DNA from: Deinococcus peraridilitoris DSM 19664
GTDB taxonomy: Bacteria > Deinococcota > Deinococci > Deinococcales > Deinococcaceae
Length of the DNA: 64,000 nt
Direction: 5' to 3'
Assembly: GCF_000317835.1 (NCBI RefSeq)
Contig: NC_019793.1
Coordinates: 927,001 to 991,000, forward strand
Shown one piece after another: positions 1 through 8,330 of this stretch. Within the stretch, counting starts at the first letter, position 1, and every line of letters starts with the position of its first letter. The notes under the pieces are model-generated. The model worked only from the letters and a program-made list of their open reading frames with translations. It had not been told where the DNA came from and made no database searches. A program made the translations under genes and the position numbers.

Positions 1-686
<686 letters not shown>

Positions 687-758
687 GACGTCTCCTTTGT
701 GCAGATGCGGTGCTCAGGGTAAAAGGCCCCACCAACTACAGCAGACCTGCATGAGCGC

Positions 759-1736
759 TCAGGCGTGGTCCGCCTGAGGAATCGCTTGAGGTTCGAAGCT
801 GGGCCCGTGCGTTCTGGGTCCTTCGGGTGTCCAGTCAATGCGGTCAACGCACATGCGGCGCGCTGTTTTGTCTTTGTCCCAGGCGTGGTAGACGATGTAA
901 TCGTGGCCGTCGGGTCCCTTGACGACGCAGTTGTGGCCGGGCCCGACCACCACGCCGGGAACGGACTGCAGAATCGTCGGTCCGTCCGAGGCCGGCTCGA
1001 CCCAGGGACCCAGCGGATGCGGCGCGACCGCGTACGAGACACCATAATTGGGTTCTTCCCAGGCGCCCCCGGAGTAGAACAGGTAGTACTGGCCGTCGTG
1101 CTTCACTGCGAACGGTCCTTCGAGGGTGTACCAGTCGTAAACGTTGCCGTACATCTCGCGGTTCTTCCGGAAAATCTGCCAGTCGCTCGTGGCGCGCAGT
1201 ACCGTGCGCGGCTCGCCTGCAAGGCGGGTCATGCTTTCCAGACGGTCGACGACCAGGGCCGTGCCCACCCGCTCACCGTCGAGAAAGTCACGGGCGTAAT
1301 AGAGATACCAGGTGCCATCGTCGTCCTGAAACGGGCTGGCGTCGATGGTAAAGGGATCGTCGGGAGTCAGAATGGCGCCCGCATCCCGGAAAGGACCTTC
1401 GGGTTTCTCGCTGATGGCCACACGAATCTGGTGGCCTTTGTCGCCGATACCCGCCGAGTAGTACATGTAGAACGCGCCGTCGTGAAAAGCAACCTCGGGT
1501 GCCCAGTAGTCCTGGGCGTTCTCGTCGGTTAACGGTTCGAGGGCGCCGCCCAGCGAGGTCCAGTCAACCAGGTCCTCAGAGCGCAGCACTTCGAATTTGT
1601 ATCCGCGCTGCGCGCCTTCTCCCCCGTCCTCGGGTGCGGCACCCGTTCCATACGCGTAGTACACGCCCTCATGGCGCAGAACGAACGGATCGGCAAAATA
1701 GCCGGACGTGACCGGATTCGTGTAGGTGCCTTTCAT
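759..1736 (-). CDS. Glycoside hydrolase family 43, intracellular
   Basis: A 325-residue five-bladed beta-propeller enzyme of GH43 (arabinofuranosidase, xylosidase or arabinanase activities). The three expected acidic residues are visible: the base Asp in FADPF (about residue 14), the pKa-modulating Asp in TIDASPF (about 130) and the acid Glu in LEGPF (about 207). No signal peptide is present. The start is placed at the ATG before KGTYTNP because the longer frame upstream reads as non-coding sequence; GGAGG directly touches this ATG, so the exact start is uncertain. It is transcribed divergently from the sugar ABC transporter and followed by the GH2 gene. The exact glycosidic specificity cannot be read from sequence alone. 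Confidence 0.88.
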   Translation of the reverse strand: MKGTYTNPVTSGYFADPFVLRHEGVYYAYGTGAAPEDGGEGAQRGYKFEVLRSEDLVDWTSLGGALEPLTDENAQDYWAPEVAFHDGAFYMYYSAGIGDKGHQIRVAISEKPEGPFRDAGAILTPDDPFTIDASPFQDDDGTWYLYYARDFLDGERVGTALVVDRLESMTRLAGEPRTVLRATSDWQIFRKNREMYGNVYDWYTLEGPFAVKHDGQYYLFYSGGAWEEPNYGVSYAVAPHPLGPWVEPASDGPTILQSVPGVVVGPGHNCVVKGPDGHDYIVYHAWDKDKTARRMCVDRIDWTPEGPRTHGPSFEPQAIPQADHA

Positions 1737-1852
1737 CCTCCGGATTTTGCCCCTTTGCAATCGAGAATGCAGGAGGCCAGCGCAAGGGTAAAGAGAGCCT
1801 GAAGAGCAAAAAGCGAAGGATGCAGTTGTTCGTGCACGTGAGGATGATAGGC

Positions 1853-1858
1853 TATTAT
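1853..1858 (+). promoter_or_regulatory. Candidate -10 box of the sugar ABC operon
   Basis: TATTAT lies in the 243-nt divergent spacer between the GH43 gene and the transporter. No good -35 is found at 17 nt; TTGTTC is 21 nt upstream. The predicted start point would fall in or near a GAAGCTTC palindrome at 1864-1871. Confidence 0.35.
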
Positions 1859-1927
1859 TAATCGAAGCTTCAAAAATGGCGTGCTGCACCTTGCGTGAGA
1901 AGCAGGGCTGAAGCCATGCCAAACGAA

Positions 1928-1940
1928 AGTTTCGAAAACT
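1928..1940. promoter_or_regulatory. Palindrome AGTTT-CGA-AAACT, possible LacI-type operator
   Basis: The arms AGTTT and AAACT are perfect reverse complements around CGA, and the core TTTCGAAA is an 8-bp perfect palindrome with the central CG typical of LacI-family operators. It sits 40 nt before the binding-protein start and downstream of the candidate -10 box, a position suited to repression. No regulator gene is in the window, so the partner is unknown. Confidence 0.35.
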
Positions 1941-1979
1941 GGCAGTACGGCCAACGAGGCCTATTTCAGGAGGAAACGC

Positions 1980-3293
1980 ATGTTGAACATCAAAAAGGCA
2001 ATGTTGCTGCTGTGTGGTGCGCTGCTCGTGGGCACGTCGGACGCGCAGTCCTACAAGGGACCCAAAGTGCAGATCACTTACCTGCACGGCTTCACCGGCG
2101 CTGACCGACCGGTCATGGAAAAGCTGGTGCAGCAGTTCAACGCTGCTCACCCCAACATTCAGGTGCGTGCGCAGGCTCAGCCCTGGGGTACCACCTGGCA
2201 GCAGCTGCCGGCCCTGGTCGCCTCGGGCCGCGCTGCCGATGTGGTCGTCATCAACGAAGACCAGATCACCAACTTCATCGCGCGTGGCGCCGTGTCCCCG
2301 CTGACCGACGCCGAACTGAAATCAGCCGGCATCGACAAGAACCGCTTTTATGGCCCGCTCTTCAAGACTGCCGACTACAAGGGCGCATCGTACGGGCTGC
2401 CCATTTCTGCGGTGGCGTACACGATGTTCTACAACAAGGACCTGATGAAAAAAGCCGGGCTTGACCCCAACAAGCCCCCGCAGAATTACACCGATCTGGT
2501 CAAAGCCGCACAGGCCTGCACCACTGACAAGAGCGGCAAGAAAGCTGGCGAAGCAGGCTTCGACGCCAAGAATCTCGACACCTGGGGCATCAGCCTCTAC
2601 AACAACTGGGTCGGAGCGCGCGCCGCGTACGCCGCGATCCTGCAGAACGGTGGCAGCCTGGTCGACAAGGACCTGAACGCCGCCTTCAATTCTCCGCAGG
2701 CCGTGGAAGGTGTGCAGCGGGTGGTCGATCTGGTGACGAGGCACAACGTCGCGCGCCCCAACAGCACCGAGGAAGCCGAACTGGCGGCCTTCAGCCAGGG
2801 CAAGGTCTGCTTCTTCCCCTCGGGTCAGTGGTACCTCGACCGTTTCGAGCAGCAGAAGATGAACTTCGGCGTGGCGTTCATGCCCCGCATTGGCGATAAG
2901 CAGGACGCCGCCTGGGGTGGTTCAAGCCACCTGACACTGCCCAAGCAGAAGGCGGGCTACGACAAGAACAAACGCGCTGCGGCCCTGGAGTTCGTCAACT
3001 GGATGACGCAGCCCGCGCAGAACCTCGCCTGGACCGAAGCGGGCAGTCTGCCCATCATGGCAGCCGTCGCGAAGGACAAGAAGTTCGAAGGCCGTCCGAT
3101 CTCCGGCGTCTTCAGCAAACTCGACAGCATTTACGCCACGTCGGGTTTCCCATGGGGCGGACAGGTGCTGGGCCCCTTTGACAACGCCTGGGCGAACGCC
3201 TTCTCTGGCAAGAAGAGCGTCAAGCAGGCACTGGACGACGGTGTGAAGGAAGCCAATCAGCAGATTGCGCAAGCACGCAAGAATTTTCAGTAA
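1980..3293 (+). CDS. Sugar ABC transporter substrate-binding protein
   Basis: A 437-residue extracellular solute-binding protein of the carbohydrate-uptake family 1 (MalE/UgpB-like). Residues 1-23 form a Sec signal peptide (basic MLNIKK, hydrophobic core, then TSDA before QSYKG); there is no lipobox cysteine, so it may be released or held by other means. Family features follow: [26 protein letters not shown] at about 40-56, the hinge region with [18 protein letters not shown], and [11 protein letters not shown] near residue 315. AGGAGGAAACGC places the ATG at 1980. It is the first gene of a three-gene importer operon and is separated from the permeases by a hairpin. Neighbouring GH43 enzymes suggest arabino- or xylo-oligosaccharides as cargo (inference). 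Confidence 0.92.
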   Translation: MLNIKKAMLLLCGALLVGTSDAQSYKGPKVQITYLHGFTGADRPVMEKLVQQFNAAHPNIQVRAQAQPWGTTWQQLPALVASGRAADVVVINEDQITNFIARGAVSPLTDAELKSAGIDKNRFYGPLFKTADYKGASYGLPISAVAYTMFYNKDLMKKAGLDPNKPPQNYTDLVKAAQACTTDKSGKKAGEAGFDAKNLDTWGISLYNNWVGARAAYAAILQNGGSLVDKDLNAAFNSPQAVEGVQRVVDLVTRHNVARPNSTEEAELAAFSQGKVCFFPSGQWYLDRFEQQKMNFGVAFMPRIGDKQDAAWGGSSHLTLPKQKAGYDKNKRAAALEFVNWMTQPAQNLAWTEAGSLPIMAAVAKDKKFEGRPISGVFSKLDSIYATSGFPWGGQVLGPFDNAWANAFSGKKSVKQALDDGVKEANQQIAQARKNFQ

Positions 3294-3299
3294 ATCCAC

Positions 3300-3325
3300 G
3301 CGGGAGCGCCTTCTGGCGCTCCCGC
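3300..3325 (+). terminator. Intercistronic hairpin after the binding-protein gene
   Basis: An 11-bp perfect stem (GCGGGAGCGCC pairing with GGCGCTCCCGC) with a TTCT loop, 7 nt after the stop codon. The following tract is CCTTTCC and not a run of T, so partial termination or 3-prime mRNA stabilisation is more likely than full termination. Such hairpins often raise binding-protein levels over permease levels. Confidence 0.6.
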
Positions 3326-3458
3326 CCTTTCCTGAGGAGTGATGCATGACAACGCACGCCTGTGCGGACCTTCACCACATGGAAATACGCAGCGAGGGCC
3401 TGACCAGTCGGCTCTCGCGCACACCTTTTGGCCTCTGCACCGTTCAAAGGAGTACGTC

Positions 3459-4388
3459 GTGAGCCTCACTGCTCCACGAATGCCGAGACGGCATGGATTC
3501 AACGATGCCAACCCTGTCGTGCCTTACCTGTACCTCTTGCCGTTCGCACTGTTTTTCCTGGTCTTCGTCGTATACCCGGTAGGATTTGGATTCTACGTCA
3601 GCCTGCACCGCTTTGACCTGCTTTCGGAAACCACTCCGTTCGTCGGTCTGGAGTACTACCGCGCCTTGTTTAACTTCGATACTCCGCAAGCACAGTTTTT
3701 CTGGCAGTCCATGCGGAACACCACCTTCTTCACCGTCGTCAGCGTGCCATTGCTGATCGCTACAGCGCTGGGGCTGGCGCTTTTGCTCAACCGGCCGATT
3801 TTCGGACGCTCGTTCTTCCGGGCGGTGTTTTTTCTGCCTGGCGTCCTGACCGTATCGGTGATGGGGATCTTGTGGCGCTGGATGTTCGACAACCAGATCG
3901 GCCTCGTGAACGCCGTACGGGGTGACGTCTTCGGGCTGCAGCCCCTGGCCTTTCTCTCGGTAGAGCAGCTGGCCTGGGTGCCGATCATCGTCGGGACGCT
4001 GTGGTGGACGATCGGCTTCAATATGACGCTGTATCTGGCGGCGCTGGGCAACATCTCCACCAGTTATTACGAGGCCGCCGACATTGACGGCGCGACTCCC
4101 TGGGCGAAATTTCGCTTTATCACCTGGCCGCTCCTGGGCCCCGTGACGCTGTTTGTCTTCGTGACAACCGTCCTGGCTTCGTTTCAGCTGTTCGGACAGT
4201 CACTGCTGATCACGGCCGGGGGACCGAACCGCTCTACCCAGAGCGCCATCATGTACATCACCGAAGAGGCGTTCACGAACAACCAGTTCTCCTCTGCAAC
4301 GGCGATGTCGTTTATGTTCGGTCTGGTCATGCTGATCTTTACGTACCTGCAGTTCCGCATCATGGCGCGTGACGCGCGAGGAGGCTGA
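3459..4388 (+). CDS. Sugar ABC transporter permease (MalF/UgpA type)
   Basis: A 309-residue inner-membrane permease of the binding-protein-dependent transport family. It has six predicted membrane segments, the first at YLYLLPFALFFLVFVVY (about residues 22-38), and the EAA loop that contacts the ATPase, YYEAADIDGATPWAKF, at about 203-218. The GTG at 3459 is chosen because AAAGGAG lies 6 nt before it; an in-frame extension 40 codons upstream is possible but its sequence looks non-coding. The stop is 1 nt from the next GTG, so the two permeases are probably translationally coupled. No ATP-binding subunit is in the window; a shared MsmX/MalK-type ATPase elsewhere is likely. Confidence 0.92.
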   Translation: MSLTAPRMPRRHGFNDANPVVPYLYLLPFALFFLVFVVYPVGFGFYVSLHRFDLLSETTPFVGLEYYRALFNFDTPQAQFFWQSMRNTTFFTVVSVPLLIATALGLALLLNRPIFGRSFFRAVFFLPGVLTVSVMGILWRWMFDNQIGLVNAVRGDVFGLQPLAFLSVEQLAWVPIIVGTLWWTIGFNMTLYLAALGNISTSYYEAADIDGATPWAKFRFITWPLLGPVTLFVFVTTVLASFQLFGQSLLITAGGPNRSTQSAIMYITEEAFTNNQFSSATAMSFMFGLVMLIFTYLQFRIMARDARGG

Positions 4389-4389
4389 C

Positions 4390-5271
4390 GTGGCCCTTTC
4401 TGCTCCCCGCACGCAGACGATTGGCAAAACAGCCGAGACGCGGCGCAGACGTGCTCCCCGTGACCTTCCGAGATTTTTGCTGCTGTGCCTGCTGGCCGTG
4501 ATTTTTCTGGCCCCGATGTACTGGATGATCGCCACGTCATTCAAGATGGAAACGGACGTGATTTCCACGCCGACCCAGTGGTTCCCGGTCCGGCCGACCC
4601 TGGAAAACTACCAGGAGGTGCTGACCTCCCCTGATGGCAACATCCTGCGCTGGATGTGGAATTCCTTCTTCGTGGCGACCGTCTTCACGCTGCTGCACGT
4701 CGCGTTGTGCGCGCTCACGGCTTATCCGCTGGCCCGCATGCGTTTTCCAGGCCGAGACACCCTTTTCTGGATCATTCTGGGGTCGATGATGATTCCCTGG
4801 GTGGTCACCCTTATTCCGACGTACCTGATGATGCTGCGCTTCGACTGGATTGACAGCTTCAACGCGCTCATCTGGCCGGGGCTGGCCGGCGCCTTTGGGG
4901 TGTTCCTGCTGCGTCAGTTCTTTATCTCGCTGCCCAAGGAACTGGAAGAGGCTGCCCGGCTTGATGGAGCCAACAGCCTTCAGGTGCTGTGGCACATCAT
5001 TTTGCCCTTGTCGATTCCCGCGCTGGTGACACTGGGAATCTTTGCCTTCATGGGTTCGTGGAATAACTTCATCTGGCCACTTTATGTCGTGACCGACATC
5101 GACAAGCTCACGCTGCCCGTGGGTGTGACCACTTTCTCGCAGCGCTATGTCACCGAATACGGGAAGCTGATGGCCGCAACGGCCATTGCCTCGGTTCCGG
5201 TCTTGATCGCTTATCTCTTCGCTCAGCGCTATCTGATTTCAGGACTGGCGACCACGGGCATGAAGGAATAA
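4390..5271 (+). CDS. Sugar ABC transporter permease (MalG/UgpE type)
   Basis: A 293-residue partner permease of the sugar importer. It has an arginine-rich cytoplasmic N-terminus, six membrane segments and the EAA loop ELEEAARLDGANSLQV at about 183-198, followed by the typical IILPLSIPALVTLGIFAF. GAGGAG 6 nt upstream selects GTG 4390; an in-frame GTG at 4369 inside the previous gene is less well placed. It is the last gene of the operon and is followed by a strong terminator hairpin. Confidence 0.92.
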   Translation: MALSAPRTQTIGKTAETRRRRAPRDLPRFLLLCLLAVIFLAPMYWMIATSFKMETDVISTPTQWFPVRPTLENYQEVLTSPDGNILRWMWNSFFVATVFTLLHVALCALTAYPLARMRFPGRDTLFWIILGSMMIPWVVTLIPTYLMMLRFDWIDSFNALIWPGLAGAFGVFLLRQFFISLPKELEEAARLDGANSLQVLWHIILPLSIPALVTLGIFAFMGSWNNFIWPLYVVTDIDKLTLPVGVTTFSQRYVTEYGKLMAATAIASVPVLIAYLFAQRYLISGLATTGMKE

Positions 5272-5288
5272 TTCGTTCTCATCGATTT

Positions 5289-5333
5289 GCCCGGTGAACG
5301 TGAGATAAACGTTCACCGGGCTCATTTTCATCT
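5289..5333 (+). terminator. Intrinsic terminator of the sugar ABC operon
   Basis: A 12-bp perfect stem (GCCCGGTGAACG pairing with CGTTCACCGGGC) with a 9-nt loop, followed by a T-rich tract TCATTTTCATCTT. Confidence 0.85.
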
Positions 5334-5356
5334 TATTCACAGTACGATTTTTTGCG

Positions 5357-5362
5357 TACAAT
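5357..5362 (+). promoter_or_regulatory. -10 box TACAAT giving a probable leaderless mRNA
   Basis: TACAAT ends 6 nt before the ATG at 5369 and no Shine-Dalgarno sequence is present. Transcription would start at or next to the start codon, the leaderless layout common in Deinococcus. Confidence 0.65.
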
Positions 5363-5368
5363 CTGAGC

Positions 5369-6370
5369 ATGACCTCAATGCCTGTTGAGAGCGCACTCAC
5401 AAGTTACTCAGAGAACGTGCCGCTTTCGACTTTCGCCAACCCTGTCATCGCCGAGGACTTTGCCGATCCTTTCATTCTGCGCCAAGGCCTGCTGTACTAC
5501 GCTTATTCCACGGCCTTTGGGGGCGAGGAGCTGCCCACCCGCCGTTCGTACGATCTGCTCAACTGGACGAACCTTGGCGACACCATGGGCCCACTGCCCG
5601 TCTGGGCCGAGCGCGGCTTCACGTGGGCGCCCGACATCATGGCCGTCGAGGATGGCTTCATGCTGTACTACACGGCCCGCCACCGCGCGAGCGAACAGCA
5701 GGTCATCGGCGCGGCGTTTTCCACGTCGCCCGAGGGTCCTTTCCTGGACACCTCCGAGACGCCCTTCATCTCCCAGCATGAACTCGGCGGCGTGATCGAC
5801 GCGCACGCCTTTATCGACCGCGACGGCCAGCGTTACCTCTACTGGAAGAACGACGGCAACAGCTGCGGCCTGCGCACCTTCATCTGGGTACAGCGTCTCT
5901 CGGACGACGGACGGCAGCTCGTCGGAGAGCGCGTGGCCTTGATCGGCAACGACCAGCACTGGGAGGGAAACCTGATCGAAGCGCCCTTTGTGCACGCCCG
6001 CGACGGTCAGTACTTCCTCTTTTACTCGGCTGCCCATTACGGTGACGAAACCTACGGCGTCGGCTACGCGGTCGGCTCTTCACCCATGGGGCCCTTTCAG
6101 AAAGTTCAGGACGGGCCCCTGCTCAGCACCTTCGGCGAAGTGGCCGGTCCGGGCGGTCAGGGCATTCTCAGTGACGAGGCTGGCAACACCTGGATGTACT
6201 ACCACGCCTGGACGAAGGGGCAGGTCGGCTACGAAGCGGGCGGCGCCCGTAGCCTGCGCTGTGAGCCGCTGTGGTGGAACCAGGGGCACCCGGTGCTGGA
6301 GAGCAGCGCGTTTCTTCCCTTGCCTGCTCCTCCCAGCGAGAATGAAATGCCGGCCCTCAGCCTGGCCTGA
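5369..6370 (+). CDS. Glycoside hydrolase family 43, intracellular
   Basis: A 333-residue GH43 enzyme without signal peptide. The catalytic set is complete: Asp in FADPF (about residue 31), Asp in GVIDAH (about 144) and Glu in IEAPF (about 204). The sequence TWAPDIMAVEDGF and RYLYWKNDGNSCG closely match the next gene, showing the two arose by duplication; the 759-1736 enzyme is more distant. It has its own TACAAT box 6 nt from the ATG. A cytoplasmic arabinofuranosidase or xylosidase cleaving imported oligosaccharides is the best guess; the exact activity is not certain. Confidence 0.9.
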   Translation: MTSMPVESALTSYSENVPLSTFANPVIAEDFADPFILRQGLLYYAYSTAFGGEELPTRRSYDLLNWTNLGDTMGPLPVWAERGFTWAPDIMAVEDGFMLYYTARHRASEQQVIGAAFSTSPEGPFLDTSETPFISQHELGGVIDAHAFIDRDGQRYLYWKNDGNSCGLRTFIWVQRLSDDGRQLVGERVALIGNDQHWEGNLIEAPFVHARDGQYFLFYSAAHYGDETYGVGYAVGSSPMGPFQKVQDGPLLSTFGEVAGPGGQGILSDEAGNTWMYYHAWTKGQVGYEAGGARSLRCEPLWWNQGHPVLESSAFLPLPAPPSENEMPALSLA

Positions 6371-6401
6371 CGCGCCCTACAATTCATCGTCTTTTCCTGA
6401 A

Positions 6402-6425
6402 GCCCCGCTCACCCCAGAGCGGGGC
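6402..6425 (+). terminator. Hairpin between the two tandem GH43 genes
   Basis: An 8-bp stem (GCCCCGCT pairing with AGCGGGGC) with an 8-nt loop, 32 nt after the stop of the first GH43 gene. There is no T-run, so it may be a weak terminator. A candidate TAGAAT -10 box follows at 6439-6444, suggesting separate transcription of the second gene. Confidence 0.5.
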
Positions 6426-6438
6426 GCTCAACATGGAA

Positions 6439-6444
6439 TAGAAT
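6439..6444 (+). promoter_or_regulatory. Candidate -10 box TAGAAT before the secreted GH43 gene
   Basis: TAGAAT lies 56 nt before the GH43 start and 2 nt before the ATG of an 18-codon open frame. No convincing -35 is visible. Confidence 0.35.
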
Positions 6445-6446
6445 CG

Positions 6447-6503
6447 ATGTACACGCACAACCCGGCCCAAGCGCCACCGTTTCGGAAAGGTCGTTCTGAA
6501 TGA
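6447..6503 (+). other. Possible 18-residue leader ORF overlapping the GH43 start
   Basis: ATG at 6447 opens a frame MYTHNPAQAPPFRKGRSE whose TGA overlaps the ATG of the secreted GH43 gene (ATGA at 6500-6503). The overlap is typical of translational coupling. The ATG is only 2 nt after the -10 box, so it may lie upstream of the transcript start, in which case this is chance. No other evidence supports translation. Confidence 0.25.
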
Positions 6504-7552
6504 CAAGACGTTACTCGCTGCTCGGCTCCGCCCCCCTGCTGGCCAGCCTGACTTTCGTCATGCTGGGTGACTCACTGGCAGGTGGCGGAGCGCCCCTGGC
6601 CAGCCCTCCTGCCGCGCAATCATCGGCCACCCGTACCTACACCAATCCCGTCATCGACGAAGACTTTCCTGATCCCTTCGTATTGCGGGTGGGCAGGACG
6701 TACTATGCCTACGCCACCAATACCAACGGCATCGACGTGCCAGTTCACCAATCGAATGATCTGGTGACCTGGCAGTTCGTGGGAAACGCCATGCCCACCC
6801 TGGCTCCCTGGGCGAGCAGCGGTTTTACCTGGGCGCCCGAAGTGATGGCGGTAAAGGACGGCTATACCCTTTACTACACCGCCCGCCACACCGAAAGCGG
6901 ACGCCAGTGCATCGGCGTCGCCACGGCGAGCAAGCCCGAAGGCCCATTTCAAGACCGCTCCCGTCAACCGCTGGTGTGTCAGCTCGACCTGGGCGGCTCC
7001 ATCGACGCCAGCCCCTTCACCGACAAGGACGGTCAGCGCTACCTGTACTGGAAAAACGACGGGAACTGCTGCAACCAGCTCACCAGCATCTGGGTACAGA
7101 AACTGTCCGCCGACGGAAAACAGCTGCTGGGACAACCCAAGGACCTCATCAGCAATGCCCAGCTTTGGGAAGGCAACCTGATCGAGGCGCCCAACGTGTG
7201 GCGGCGTGAAGGCAAGTACTACCTGTTTTACTCGGCTGCCGATTATGCCAGCGATACCTACGCGGTGGGCGTGGCCTTGGGCAGCAGCCCTACCGGACCC
7301 TTCCGCAAGCTCAACCGCGACGAACCGTGGCTGGCCACCCGCGGCGAGGTGGCCGGGCCAGGCGGCCAGGGCATCATCTCGGACGGTGCGGGCAACACCT
7401 GGCTGTATTACCACGCCTGGACGGAAGGGCAGATCGGCTATGAAGCGGGCGGACAACGCTCGATGCGTCTTGACCTCCTGCAATGGAAAAACGGCCTGCC
7501 CGTGCTGCGTGGGCCAAGCCTGTCGCGCCAGAACGCCCCGACCCGGCCCTGA
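6500..7552 (+). CDS. Glycoside hydrolase family 43, secreted
   Basis: A 350-residue paralogue of the preceding GH43 enzyme with an added export sequence. Residues 1-30 carry basic MTRR, a hydrophobic stretch and a small-residue region; a low-complexity A/P/S linker to about residue 45 precedes the propeller. Catalytic residues are conserved: Asp in FPDPF (about 58), Asp in SIDASPF (about 168) and Glu in IEAPN (about 229). It is expected to release sugars outside the cell that the ABC system then imports. GAAAGG 9 nt before the ATG may serve as ribosome site. The substrate is inferred only as an arabinose- or xylose-containing glycan. Confidence 0.9.
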   Translation: MTRRYSLLGSAPLLASLTFVMLGDSLAGGGAPLASPPAAQSSATRTYTNPVIDEDFPDPFVLRVGRTYYAYATNTNGIDVPVHQSNDLVTWQFVGNAMPTLAPWASSGFTWAPEVMAVKDGYTLYYTARHTESGRQCIGVATASKPEGPFQDRSRQPLVCQLDLGGSIDASPFTDKDGQRYLYWKNDGNCCNQLTSIWVQKLSADGKQLLGQPKDLISNAQLWEGNLIEAPNVWRREGKYYLFYSAADYASDTYAVGVALGSSPTGPFRKLNRDEPWLATRGEVAGPGGQGIISDGAGNTWLYYHAWTEGQIGYEAGGQRSMRLDLLQWKNGLPVLRGPSLSRQNAPTRP

Positions 7553-7687
7553 GTGAGGACGCCGTCCTCCTCTTGCGCTGGCCTGTTCAAAACTTCACGG
7601 CTTCAGAAGGCCGTCAGTCCCGGCACGCAAGGTGAAGCAGAGTGAAATTCACCGGTCATCGGCTGGCCTGCCACAAGGAGTTTTGAG

Positions 7688-8176
7688 ATGCACAAAGCAA
7701 TGCACAAGAAAGTACTGCTGATCGCCACATTGGCGCTCGGGCCGGCCCCACTGGCGTCCGCCCAATCCGTTTCGGTGTCGACGAACGTAAACCTGAGTTT
7801 CCCGGCCGTGCAACCCAGCGCGCAGCTCGCGGTGGGACTGATTGCCGCCGGTTCGGCCGTCGCGCTGCTGAATGCCGGTGGCGTGGTCGTCGCGACCGTC
7901 GCTCCCAGCGGTTACGTCGTGCCGGTTGGAAACCACGACGCCAGCACGGCCGTCAACGTGCGCGTCGTGACCAGCGAAACGAGCGGCATCGTCGTTCGTG
8001 AAGTCTATCCGGTCGCCGTGAAGCTTCCGAAGCACGGCAAGGTACGCGCCGAAGCCATTTATGTCGTGGGAGGGCCACAGCGCGTCTCGCTGGTCTCGGT
8101 CATGCAGGGCCAGCACAACAAGATCAAGGTCAAGAAGGGGAAAGGACACGCCAAAGGCCCCCGTAAGAACCACTGA
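7688..8176 (+). CDS. Small secreted protein of unknown function with basic tail
   Basis: A 162-residue protein not recognised as a known family. It has a clear Sec signal peptide (MHKAMHKK, hydrophobic core, cleavage likely after PLASAQ, about residue 26), then a valine/alanine-rich mature part with repeated beta-strand-like stretches and no cysteines, ending in a lysine/glycine/histidine-rich tail KIKVKKGKGHAKG. The tail could bind polyanions or cell-wall polymers (inference). AGGAG 7 nt upstream supports the ATG. It follows the GH43 genes by 135 nt and is closed by an unusually long hairpin. Confidence 0.8.
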   Translation: MHKAMHKKVLLIATLALGPAPLASAQSVSVSTNVNLSFPAVQPSAQLAVGLIAAGSAVALLNAGGVVVATVAPSGYVVPVGNHDASTAVNVRVVTSETSGIVVREVYPVAVKLPKHGKVRAEAIYVVGGPQRVSLVSVMQGQHNKIKVKKGKGHAKGPRKNH

Positions 8177-8179
8177 GCC

Positions 8180-8230
8180 CGGCAGCAGAGCGGCGGAGGG
8201 ATACGGTGTCCCTCCGCCGCTCTGCTGCCG
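8180..8230 (+). terminator. 22-bp perfect hairpin downstream of the small secreted protein
   Basis: CGGCAGCAGAGCGGCGGAGG and the following GA pair perfectly with 8209-8230, leaving a 7-nt loop TACGGTG. It starts 3 nt after the stop codon. There is no T-run, so it may act as an mRNA 3-prime stabiliser or a U-tract-free terminator. Confidence 0.65.
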
Positions 8231-8330
8231 CTCACCGCAGCTGACCTGTGACCGTCATGCTGGAAAGCTTTGAAAAGCCAAGAGCCACACCACACTCCCA
8301 AAGCCCAGGAGCGGTATGCTGAGGAACGCG

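Noticed and set aside
1737..2150. N-terminal extension of the GH43 gene to 2150
   Set aside because: It would run through the divergent promoter region and over the signal peptide of the binding protein; the extra 138 residues match nothing.
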